Assembly (NCBI GenBank): GCA_905221605.1
Contig: CAJNDS010002083.1
Location: 1-64,000, forward strand
Length of the DNA stretch: 64,000 bases
Direction: 5' to 3'
Source: Symbiodinium natans
Lineage: Eukaryota > Sar > Dinophyceae > Suessiales > Symbiodiniaceae
This document shows, piece by piece, positions 19,001-28,206 of the stretch. The notes beneath the pieces are model-generated. The model was not told where the DNA came from and did no database searches. It was given only the letters and a program-made list of their open reading frames with translations. Within the stretch, counting starts at the first letter, position 1. Every line of letters begins with the position of its first letter. The position numbers and the translations under genes are program-made.

Positions 19001-21268
19001 CTCGGTCAGTTGCGGTGCCATTGCATCGTCCATTCTATCCTCGCTGATGCTCCCGTCCATGATCCGACTCATCTCTTTCAACTCCTGCGACAGCGTTGTC
19101 TTGGTATCTATCTGCTGCGACTCTATCCATCCTTTCCAGTGCTTCACCTCCTCCTCGCATTCCACCAATCTCTTGCTCACGACGTCCGCCTTTTCCGCTG
19201 AGCTATGAGCAATTGCACTTGCACATTCGCTTGCCACCTTAAGCTTGGCTACGTCGGTCTGCGTGTCCACAACCACCGTCTGTAAGTCATCTATCCTGCC
19301 ATCTATCTCTCCCAACGACGACTTGTCCGGATCAGCAGGAGCTCTCATCTTTGCCCGCCTGGGTGGGGATGATGTTGCCCTCATCTCATCGTTCCTGCCT
19401 CGTCCTTCAGGAGGAGTATTGATCCCGAAATGTTCGTACTGCCCACCTATCCCAGGAGATCGTGGAGCCGGGGATCGATTGCCCCATCCCTCGCTACCCT
19501 GATCCGGGGTGATCATTCCTGCCTGATGGATCGGTCCCCCAATTTCTGTCGATTTCGACTTCTTGGCTGCGGGGACGCTCTCGGCTATCTGGTTCATCTC
19601 CTTAACGGCCTGCTCCGCTCGTTGCTTACGCAGTCCCTCATCCATCTTGCCTATCTTGCTGGTGGTACCAACTCCATTTTCCGATCCACCCGGGCTATCC
19701 CTCTTCAATGATGTAGATCGACCACCTGAGTGTCCACTATCCGACCCCATCGACATCTTGCGTGACCTGTCTTTCTCTACCCCTGCGATCTCGGCACCAT
19801 ATATCCCAGCGTTCCACCGTTCCTGCGAATCCGATTGCATCGTCATGGGCGTTGATCCAGGCTCTCCTGGTCCCTGATCTGTGAAGAACTTCGCAAAGTC
19901 CACGTCAGTGATGACCCCCGTTTCCTCGAGAGTACTCCGGATTCCATGGGATCCCCACTCTATTCCGATCGTCGTAGTCTGACCCGTCCCCACATCTTTC
20001 AACGCTTCAACGTTCCCGCCTGGTGATGCCTCCGAGAGACCTGTAGATGAAAATACAGACAGTGCTCTATCATCGCTCTCACTGATCACGTTCTGCGCTA
20101 CCGCTGACGATCCTTTAGCTATCAACTCCAGGTCTGTAGGATCGGCACCGACATTCCCAATCATGGTCGCACTATTCGAATACACTCCTGGAACGAGATC
20201 ATCTCCATTCCCTCTGCCCATCCAATGTCCGCTATCCGCACTTCTCGTTCGATCGCCCTCAGCACCGAGCTCGCCACTAGGCATCATCGCATCTATTCCA
20301 TCATCATTCCTCCTGATCGTCCTATCATGATCTGACGATGATGACACTGCAAGGCTATCCACTCTGTCCTCGATCGCCATTTCTAACCTGGAACCAGTGA
20401 TTCCCTTGGCACCTCCCGTTGACTCGTAATTCGTCCCGTGGGACACAGGCTCGGAGGGGATGACGAACGGCCCCTCTTCCATCCTTCCATCTATTCCAGC
20501 CAGATCCTCGATAGCAAGCGTCGGAGTCCTAGCGTTTCCCGCTTCTATCCCACCTCTTCCGGCCCTATACTCATTTAAATCTGTAGCTCCCATAACTGGA
20601 TCAAACACTACAGGACTGCTTGCAAGCATGCTGAGCTGCATTACGGCATCCCCTCTATCTGCGATTGATGGGATAGCAAGCAGCTCCCGCAATCCTTCGC
20701 CTGCGTCATTCCCCTGAGTGCCTGACATATCCGCTATCCCGGCATAGCCCAGTCCTTCCGATCTCCCTATTCTATCCATCGTCGCCACAATCTCCAAGTT
20801 TCTATCCGTCAGTCCTGGGGGTGGTCCTGGCACTAACATACTATCCGCAGCGCTCGACCTAACGTCTACAGTAAGCGGTCCTGACAAGCTGAGGCCGAGG
20901 CGATCTCTATCAGCACTACTATCCATCTCCATTCCTGTCCTTCCACTATTCCGTCCGTCGTCGATGAAGCTCATGGTCTCGGCGTCGGCTATGCTTCTCA
21001 CATGACTATCAACGGCGGCCACATCCTGATTGACCGCAGTGACCTGGTCCTCGAGGAATCTATTCCCTGTTCCTAACACATCACTATCGCTAGACTCACT
21101 GCTCCCAATGCTATCACGTGTGGACATTGCTGCAGTCAATGAACACAAATGACAAATGCGGAAAACTTCGCTATGCAAGTGGTACCTCTTCGCTATACCA
21201 AGAAAAAACTTCTCGAACAGCTCGTCCAGGCCAAGCAACAAGGCTCTTAACCTGTGCGAAGTGTCCAA
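16004..21268 (-). CDS. gag: Element ORF1: Gag-like nucleocapsid protein with coiled coil and CCCH fingers
   Basis: The longest form has 1,754 residues. The ATG at 21,127 (residue 48) may be the true start, since the motif shared with the ORF5 leader lies between the two ATGs. Residues 48-600 are rich in Ser, Asp, Gly and Met. Residues 640-1230 are heptad-like and probably a coiled coil. Four Cys pairs (C1265/C1268, C1278/C1281, C1286/C1289, C1297/C1300) suggest a RING- or FYVE-like cross-braced module. Residues 1330-1560 resemble Copia capsid. Two CCCH fingers end the protein: C1663-x7-C-x6-C-x3-H1682 and C1700-x8-C-x4-C-x3-H1718. They probably bind RNA in place of the CCHC knuckle usual in Gag. 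The stop overlaps the ORF2 frame. Confidence 0.75.
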   Translation of the reverse strand: MDTSHRLRALLLGLDELFEKFFLGIAKRYHLHSEVFRICHLCSLTAAMSTRDSIGSSESSDSDVLGTGNRFLEDQVTAVNQDVAAVDSHVRSIADAETMSFIDDGRNSGRTGMEMDSSADRDRLGLSLSGPLTVDVRSSAADSMLVPGPPPGLTDRNLEIVATMDRIGRSEGLGYAGIADMSGTQGNDAGEGLRELLAIPSIADRGDAVMQLSMLASSPVVFDPVMGATDLNEYRAGRGGIEAGNARTPTLAIEDLAGIDGRMEEGPFVIPSEPVSHGTNYESTGGAKGITGSRLEMAIEDRVDSLAVSSSSDHDRTIRRNDDGIDAMMPSGELGAEGDRTRSADSGHWMGRGNGDDLVPGVYSNSATMIGNVGADPTDLELIAKGSSAVAQNVISESDDRALSVFSSTGLSEASPGGNVEALKDVGTGQTTTIGIEWGSHGIRSTLEETGVITDVDFAKFFTDQGPGEPGSTPMTMQSDSQERWNAGIYGAEIAGVEKDRSRKMSMGSDSGHSGGRSTSLKRDSPGGSENGVGTTSKIGKMDEGLRKQRAEQAVKEMNQIAESVPAAKKSKSTEIGGPIHQAGMITPDQGSEGWGNRSPAPRSPGIGGQYEHFGINTPPEGRGRNDEMRATSSPPRRAKMRAPADPDKSSLGEIDGRIDDLQTVVVDTQTDVAKLKVASECASAIAHSSAEKADVVSKRLVECEEEVKHWKGWIESQQIDTKTTLSQELKEMSRIMDGSISEDRMDDAMAPQLTEGAMQLARRMRRQVENVKVLKTSVTTRLKGVEERLSTAEHSADVAKQSTGTKITTLETGLNEVRRGIGVVFSSMQMRHENGTWKNERLDKVETVLNRQWDQIKIAGEELRKLKSKGSQKAGTDTASSSHCNSQGKGPGCGCREPGEGHGTCIDGAVRGETKKLSEVVLAQKEHIMTVAREVIKNRKSVAEIVANMTKVHKTCENVAARTDRMDEKRNGEQAWVKDTVRKMEKTMESMSSRMIDEQKRVTGEFILVNARIDESARNEGVGKMRGNSAEIGKPPTMSRGRDSHGGSGGADGRARSDNARGIEASRPESAGPVVDRRIENRCIVLEQQVTKITSQLQGLTTVNERIVRENASLLSEIESMKGENKGVTESVARMIRDNRDEVSKMRADLDLRSREMLELKEKNEQLEATVREYERRLEQVKRNDSIKAELDSMWNRIGEIAKQSSEYAMPAPAAGGASNAGSARPSAGATPAPSSFGDRREHGRKDRQGDGGLLGEETRIRRCPVCVRQAEMMIACHGCGREVCGNCYEYHDDLCMLCSTDRRGCDAGGYAGTGLPRPQSGRDHEGDDARFRNPVGGGYSKFKDTRGMEKCNEISIAKEPSSGEVGLWLGDVAHTAKAAYLYDGDYAYTQVLKVRERSEAMIDMELKYPALENQLFSGLKRAIKSESLSAKVKMEMYKTQQVGDGKPMTAMRLLTLIVKHVEIPIAKESQVLYDGLSSTKVMHFPGKPEEEALEEFMTRWDLAHTNLVGLKGNTWSEQQLGWMLHSKVQRVQVLNHDIEAWRLLPDEAKTHTWLRKRIKDRLEMWRADKNIDEASMRVSRQAFTSGYAAMPAQQGSYRAPVNRRSAYADDRPRSSSPAGGNGYGRGISVGRGRDGLSQAGRADDPKNRYGSKSPFGKRGVCYPYTRGTCPMTAADCKHSHDIYLYSQAEEVLKKAGYCFEHFRYGSCRNDKCKMLHEAIPNSIREAFETVEIEQKETRPSSPHADGEGPSFR
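21169..21180 (-). promoter_or_regulatory. Second copy of the 12-base leader motif
   Basis: ACTTGCATAGCG on the minus strand, identical to the copy before ORF5. A near repeat of its core (CTTCGCTAT on the plus strand) follows at about 21,188. Confidence 0.35.
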
Positions 21269-21900
21269 ACCAATGAAAACTTGCGCAACCCGTTCCAGTA
21301 ACTAGCTCAGGCCACACGAGGAGAAAGAAGTTGTATATTTACAGTTGTAGGTTGTAATGTTGCACCAGAAGTAACAGTATCCCTGTCAACGGGGAACTCA
21401 AGGTAGCTAGCCAATCGTTCCGAGCCACTCCCGACGTTAACTATCGGAAGGATCCCCAGAGTTGCTATCTCCAGGGGGTGGTAACCTATCGCTCTAGATG
21501 TATCCACTAGCCGTCCGGCTGCGTGTTGTACACCTATCCCGATATTCACCTGAACAGCCACCTGCCCTCAGTATCCTCCGGCCTCCGGCTATGAGTTGTA
21601 AAGAGAACAGATAACTATCCCAAGGTTAGGGAAAAGGATCTATTCCTCGTCAACGCCCGACCCTTTTGGCTCCTCTTTCCTCCGGATGCGAGTTGGCCAA
21701 TCAAGTCCACAACGTACAGGAACACTATCCACGGGGGCGAAAACTGTACAATACTGGCTGCTACAGTACTAAGAAGGGCCCTTCTTGAGCAGCTCTCGGC
21801 TGCAGGCGGACACGAAATCTTTTCTATCCCATCTCGTCCTCGACGATGGCGGTGCACTATCCAATGTCCTGCCTCAAGAATGGGTCCGAACCCGAAATAC
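21269..21900 (-). other. Untranslated leader and possible LTR of the element
   Basis: No long ORF. CTATC occurs eight times between 21,440 and 21,860, as densely as in the coding part. Three degenerate copies of a CCTCCGGCTGCGAGTTG-like word lie near 21,510, 21,579 and 21,679. GTTGCACCA at 21,359-21,367 could be a tRNA primer site read on the minus strand, but the preceding bases do not end in CA, so this is weak. Confidence 0.4.
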
Positions 21901-22172
21901 ATGTACAAGTCAAACTAGCACCCCATGGAATTGACCTGACCTCTTTGTGCTAAACAGAAACAAGCAGAGGCAGCTTCCTTATGGCAGACTGAGACGGCCC
22001 ACACCTTTTAGCACAACGGGAGACCAAACCAGAGGGCTCGCCACCTGCACAGTTCTTACCCGAAACTGTCAACACGCTGGCGGCCAAAGGGGCTGAGCAT
22101 CGCATAGCCTTAAATCTCGAGACACTGAGGGGCGCATCGCAGCTGCTTGATACTAGAGCCCCACTGCCACCG

Positions 22173-22430
22173 TCACAAGTTCTCTTGGCCAGGCGCTCTG
22201 CACTCTCTGGTGAAGAAACAAGTCTCTTGATGCAGCTGAGCAGCATACCTGCCTAGGCAAGGCAGCAGAGATTGCAGGACGCGCATATCAAGTACACCAA
22301 GCTGAGGCTGACTGGTGCGGCCCGGCGTGTGACATAGCTTCTTGAGGGCATCCCGCAACCTGCAGATGCAGGCGAGCTGCTCCTCCACCGATTTGCGGCA
22401 CTGGACCTCGTCTTCGGTCAGGCCATCCTC
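22173..22430 (-). CDS. Terminal exon of the split gene
   Basis: Acceptor TGCCCATTGCAG is followed by GAGGATGG. Phase 0, 85 codons and a TGA stop at 22,173-22,175. It contains [20 protein letters not shown] and several Cys. An internal donor-like AG|GTTGCG at 22,359 exists, but the frame stays coding past it, so I treat the exon as terminal. Confidence 0.65.
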   Translation of the reverse strand, partial: EDGLTEDEVQCRKSVEEQLACICRLRDALKKLCHTPGRTSQPQLGVLDMRVLQSLLPCLGRYAAQLHQETCFFTRECRAPGQENL

Positions 22431-25400
22431 CTGCAATGGGCACGAGGCCTCAGCGCAGGTGCAGGTCTGGCAACGGCGTTTTTTGCGGATCTTCATTCCT
22501 GCGGCGTTCATGTGGTATAATGACTCCGGCAGAGCTCAGGCCCTATAAACCCCAAGTCCCGAAACAAAAACCCTATATCTACTCAACAAAGGCGAACATA
22601 ATTTCCCCCCTTTGTTCCGGAGCCGGACCCTTCACCCCCCCCCCCCCCCCAACCCTAAACCCTAAACCCTAAACCCTAAACCCTAAACCCTAAGCCCTAA
22701 GCCCTAAGCCCTAACCCTAAAACCCCCCCACCTTGGCGGTCGCCTCAGCTCCACAAGCAGACTGCAGGAAACGCAGGCGGGTTTGGATCTGGACTCGCCT
22801 GGGAAGCTCTCGGCGGCTTCAGAGGGGCTCAAGGTTAGGGATGTTCAGGGTTTGGGGTTTAGGGTTTAGGGTTTAGGGTTTAGGGTTTAGGGTTCGAGGC
22901 TTAGGGTTCCAAGATTTAAGCCTCGGTTTAGGCGGCCATTTTTAAGGCTGAGGAGCCTTTCGTTGAGGGCTTGGCATGGGCACAAACACAGTGTCCAGCA
23001 AAAACTCAACAGCAAGGTCCCTTGCCGAAGATGCTGAAGCACAGAGTAAGATTTCAGGATCGCCATCAGCACCCCTGAGCCAAGTGAGGACCCTATGATT
23101 TTGGGAGGCATTCATGATGTCATGCATCCTTTTCCGAGTAGCCTAGACATTTCTTGTCTAGATCCTTCCAGCCAGCTGGGGTCTGCTAAACTAGGGCTTC
23201 TACACCGATACCCTTGTTGTAAATAAACCATCTAGCTATTGGCTAAGGGCATGCGCATTGTTCGTGGATCGTGCTTAAGGCTTTTTCTTGCGGAAGATAT
23301 GCCAAGCGGACGTTCTAGCAACCTCGCCACAAGACTACGGATCGCCTGAGCCCCCAGAACCGATGCCCTCACTCGGGCCATGGCGTGGCGTAAGCGGTAC
23401 GCACCCGACTCCTCAGCTCTCAATGACATTCCACTTGGAAATTCTTGTTCCTCCTGATGGGGAAGGGGAGGAGGAGGGGGGAGGAGGGGGGAGGAGGGGA
23501 GGAGGGGGAGGAGGGGGGAGGAGGGGAGGAGGGGGGGGAGGAGGGGGGAGGAGGGGGGGAGGGGGGAGGAGGGGGGAGGAGGGGGAGGAGGGGGGAGGAG
23601 GGGGAGGAGGGGGGAGGAGGGGGGGAGGGGGGAGGGTGGGCCGTATTCACATCGTTGAAACCAACTAGCAGTAACTAGCAGGAAACTAGCCACATTGAGC
23701 AGCTCCCAGCCCCCCAAGTCAAAGCTGTAAAGGCATCTACGGTCAGACCATCTGTGACCCCTTGGGTGTGGTCTGGGTCTTAGACTGTTTAGGGTTTTTT
23801 AGGGTTTAGGGTTTAGGGTTTAGGGTTTTGGGTTTGTTGTAGGGGTTGGGGGTTTACAGGGTATAAAGGGGGTCAACTTGTGAGATTGAGAGGGCAGACG
23901 TCCATGACGTCCTTTGATCTTGGGTAGGGACTGCGTAGAAACCCTTGCAACTTATTGTTATTCCTGATAGAAGAGGACTTTGAACCACATCGCAACCCAA
24001 CCTTGCAATAGACCTTCATACTGTAGGGCGTAGCGGCCTGAGTCCCAAAACCCGAAGGCCCAAACGCTGAAAACTTAGGCATAATGGTAGGGTTACGGGT
24101 AGAGTGGCTGAGGCTTTGGGGTTTGGGGTTTGGGGTTTACGGGGTTCGCCCCCCCCCCCCCCCGCTCAGAGCACGCCAAGGGACAAGGAGGAGGCCGAGC
24201 GCATGCCGAAGTGTTCCGCGGCAAAGGAGAGGAGAACACCTTGCAGAACAATCATGCAAACTGCACAGCTACAAATAGGTCGGCCTCATGAACTGTGGCT
24301 GAAAAAAAGCCAAAAGCTTTGCACACTTTATCGTGTTCTTACACTGGGTCTGCTGCAAGTACCAGATTTTAGAGCTGAGCCCCCTCTCCCCTGAACCCTT
24401 CAGGCCCCTGACACCAGAACACCTGGGTGACAGGGCATCTTTCTTTACGGCAAGCAGCCTTTACGCTGCGGGGTCGACCCAGGCTCAGCAAGCGCATCCT
24501 GAGCCAAAACTGAGCAGGCCTATGCTGGAACAGCTTGACGCGGAATACACCCTCTACGCAAGAGTTGCAGCTCTAAAAAGTACGCAGAGCTACAGAACCT
24601 ATCGACTACAGACCCTTAAGCCCCTGATTTACTTAAGGGGATCTAAGAACATGAGCGCAATGCCGGCTGTGGGGTAGCGGGTGCAAGTCCATCCAAGTAG
24701 CGCCCAAATCGCGCTCCAGTGCCTGCGGGCAGAAGATGAGAGCTGAGCTGTTCATGCACCCTTGCGAAACTCTGGCTTCAACAACCATCGCAAGTAGTCG
24801 CCGCAGCAGCAGCCTAGATGCAGGGCTTATCATGTAAGATACTGTACTAGATACTAAAACACGAAACGCATATATATATATATATATGCTCACCCCCCCC
24901 CTCGACAGACCCCGGAAGCAAAAAAAGGCTGAGGGCGCGACGGACAGCATAGCTGCACACAGTAGCCAGACCCGTTAACACACAATAGAGCATATTTTTT
25001 TCGATTAGTACGGCTTTGTGTTCGCAATGAAAGATGCAGACAGATGTGAGAAGGACGCATGCTGTAAGGACCTGAACAATTTGCTCGACATCGTGGATTG
25101 CTATTAATTTTAATAAGATTGCTCTTAGTTTTACTTGGGTTCCTATTAAGTTTATTAGGATTCATAGGCTTCGTATGAGTTCAATAGGAATCCTATTTAA
25201 ATCAATAGGAACCCCATTAAAATGAATGAGAACCCTATTGAAATTAAGACGAGTCTTTTTTGAAAACTTAGTAAGAATCCTAGTACAATTAATAAGAACC
25301 TGGTTGAAATACGTAGAAGCTCCTATTAAACTTTCTTGGCGTCCTAAATTCAGAGGAACCATAGGAAGGCCATTCAAATGAATAGGAACCCTTTTGAATT

Positions 25401-28175
25401 CATAGGAACCCTATTAAAATTAATAGGAACCCTACAAAAGAATCTATGAATTCTTTTCAAGAGTAACAGGAATCCGTGTAACATGAAGATGAATCCTATA
25501 AAGGATTAAGAGGAGCCAATAAAATTCTATAAAAAAGTAATGTGGACCCTTCAAAACTTAAAACAATAAGAGTCGTACTGTTAGAATTATAATAAACCCT
25601 ACTACAACATTTAATTAACAGGATTGCTAATAAAACAAATGAGAGTTACAATAACATTACTTCGAGTCCAATTGAAATGAATAGGGAACAGGATTTAAAA
25701 ACATAATCGGAGCACTGTGGAATCTAGTAGGAATCCTATGAACATTATTAGGAATCCTGTCAACATGAATGAGAAACCCTGCTAAAATGAATACTAAGCC
25801 TATTCCAATTAACCAGAAGCCTTTTTAAATGAATAGGAAGCTTGTCAAAGCAAAAGGAACCCAATTAGAAATTGTAAGACATCTTATGAAAATGAATAAG
25901 AAGCCTATTGAAATTCATAGGAATATGTATAAAATTTGTTATGAAGCTTATTAAAATTCTAAGACGTTTGTTAAAACTAACTAGGAAGAAGAATGCCATT
26001 ACAATTACTCAGAATCGTATTCCAATTATTTGGCATTTGATTAAAATGAATAGGAATCAATATTAAACCCAATAAAGTCCTTTAACAGGCATCCTTTAAA
26101 ATCTAATACGAACCCCCATTAAACAAATACAGGAATCCCATTGCCATTGAAGATCACTTAGAACGCTAGTAAAATGATTAGGAGCCTTATTAATTAAATA
26201 AGGACTCCCATTAAAGTGAACAGGAGTATTATTAAATTCTATAGGCAGCCTAAAACATAATAAGGAATCATATAAGAACCCCTGAAAAACTCTTCCGTAA
26301 GCAACTCCAGTAGCTGTTGCTAGCATAGCTCTCTGTGTTTTTAATATATTTCATATTTCTCATGAGTGTAGAACCCCTAAAAGAATCTCACCAAAACCTG
26401 AGTTTCCAAAAATCCAAAAATCCAAAAATCCCAACCCAAGTTTCGGATTCCTGGAAACTCGAGGAATTTGCTCAAAATCCAAAAAAAAACCAAAATTCCT
26501 CGAGTTTCCAAAATTCCAAAAATCCAAATATCCCAACCCCAGTTTCGGAATTTTTGGAAACTCGAGGAATTTGCTCAAAATCCAAAAAAAACCCAAAATT
26601 CCTCGAGTTTCCAAAATTCCCAAAATCCAAAAAATTCCACCCCAAGGTTTGGATTTTTAGAAACTCGGGCGGGAGCCTCGAAATCCAGAAAAAACCCAAA
26701 ATTCCTCGAGTTTCCAAAATTCCAAAAATCCAAAAACCCCAACCCCAGTTTCGGATTTTTGGAAACTCGAGGAATTTGCTCAAAATCCAAAAAAACCCAA
26801 AATTCCTTGAGTTTCCAAAAATCCAAAAATCCAAAAATCCCAACCACAGTTTCGGATTTTTGGAAACTCGAGGAATTTGCTCAAAATCCAAAAAAACCCA
26901 AAATTCCTCGAGTTTCCAAAAATCCAAAAATCCAAAAATCCCAACCCCAGTTTCGGATTTTTGGAAACTCGAGGAATTTGCTCAAAATCCAAAAAAACCC
27001 GAAATTCCTCGAGTTTCCAAAATCCAAAAATCCAAAAATCCCAACCCCAGTTTCGGATTTTTGGAAACTCGAGGAATTTGCTCAAAATCCAAAAAAACCC
27101 AAAATTCACTGGGGGTTGGGATTTTTGGATTTTTGGAAACTCGAGGAATTTTGGATTTTTTTGGATTTTGAGCAAATTCCTCGAGTTTCCAAAAATCCGA
27201 AATTGGGGTTGGCATTTTGGATTTTTGGATTTTTGGAAACTCGAGGAATTTGGGGATTTTTTGGATTTTGAGCAAATTCCTCGAGTTTCCAAAAATCCGA
27301 AACTTGGGTTGGGTTTTTTTGGGTTTTTGGATTTTTGGAAACTCGAGGAATTTTGGAGTGGTGCTCTTCCCCCCGCCCCCTTCCTGAACAGATCGGAAAT
27401 GTACTTCCGGGGTCTGTCGAGGGGGGGGGGGGGGTGACCATATACATATACACCTCATCCTACTGGAAAAAAACGCTACCGGCATGTCAACGCCGGAAGG
27501 AGCATCAGAGGCGCCTGGAGCATGCCTTCCAGGAACAGAGCTTCTTGCTCTTGCTCCTCGGAACACTCCTCCGACACAAGAGCGTAGCTTGGGGGTCTAG
27601 GGTTTAGGGTTTAGGGGTTGGGGGTTTGGGGTTTAGGGTTTAGGGTTTAGGGTTTAGGGTTTAGGGTTAGGGGTTTAGGGTTTTGGGGTTTGGGGTGTGG
27701 GGTTTGGGGCTTAAACGAAGAGGCAACGCGGCATGCACTGAGGCCAGCAGTGCACATGTGACCCTGTCGGATCTCCGAACCCCAGTGAACCCTAAGCGTA
27801 AGCCCCACTCCCCGCAGCAAAGTTAGTGTTTAGGGTTTAGGGTTTAGGGTTTAGGGTCTAGGGTCTAGGGTTTAGATTTAGGGTTTAGGGTTTAGGGAAC
27901 AGCTCAGAAAGCGGGGCTAGCCAACCTCGGTGAGCGCCTGCAGGGCCTGCAGGCCTTCGCGGGGTTTAGGGTTTGGGGGGGGGGGGGGGGGAAGGAATGT
28001 GGTCTACCAGGCCCCTGCACTTTTAGGACTTGTGCTCTGTCGAGGTTGTAACTCCAGGCTCCGGATTCAACGAACAAGCATATACAATAGTGTCAAGCAT
28101 GCTGAAAGCATCGAGTCTGCGTAGATATGGGGGTTTCCGAAAATGGGGGGGGGGGGTACTTTTGAAATTTTTTTT

Positions 28176-28206
<31 letters not shown>

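Larger units (their letters stand above)
1..21900 (-). mobile_element. Giant Copia-like LTR-type retroelement, truncated by the window edge
   Basis: Five long ORFs on the minus strand follow each other with ga­ps below 80 bases. Their order of retropepsin, integrase, reverse transcriptase and RNase H is the Ty1/Copia order. The right limit is set where CTATC enrichment stops, near 21,870-21,900. The left end lies outside the window because ORF5 is still open at base 1, so the element exceeds 21 kb, several times the usual Copia length. The long ORFs are not interrupted by stops, which argues for recent activity and against decay. No LTR pair could be seen because only one end is in the window. 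It lies on the same strand as the split gene whose stop codon is at 22,173, so it sits just downstream of that gene. Confidence 0.85.

Noticed and set aside
127-21000. Many plus-strand ORFs across the element, up to 275 codons
   Set aside because: They lie antisense to long minus-strand ORFs with recognisable catalytic motifs and have no motifs of their own.
21359-21367. Primer-binding site GTTGCACCA
   Set aside because: The adjoining bases do not look like an LTR end and no second LTR is available for comparison.
23232-23717. Pro/Ser/Leu-rich and Gly-rich ORFs over the purine tract
   Set aside because: They translate a simple repeat in several frames on both strands.
26335-27566. ORFs of up to 278 residues with repeated [11 protein letters not shown]-type units
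   Set aside because: All frames on both strands are open because the hairpin repeat lacks stops; unit lengths and mirror symmetry explain them.
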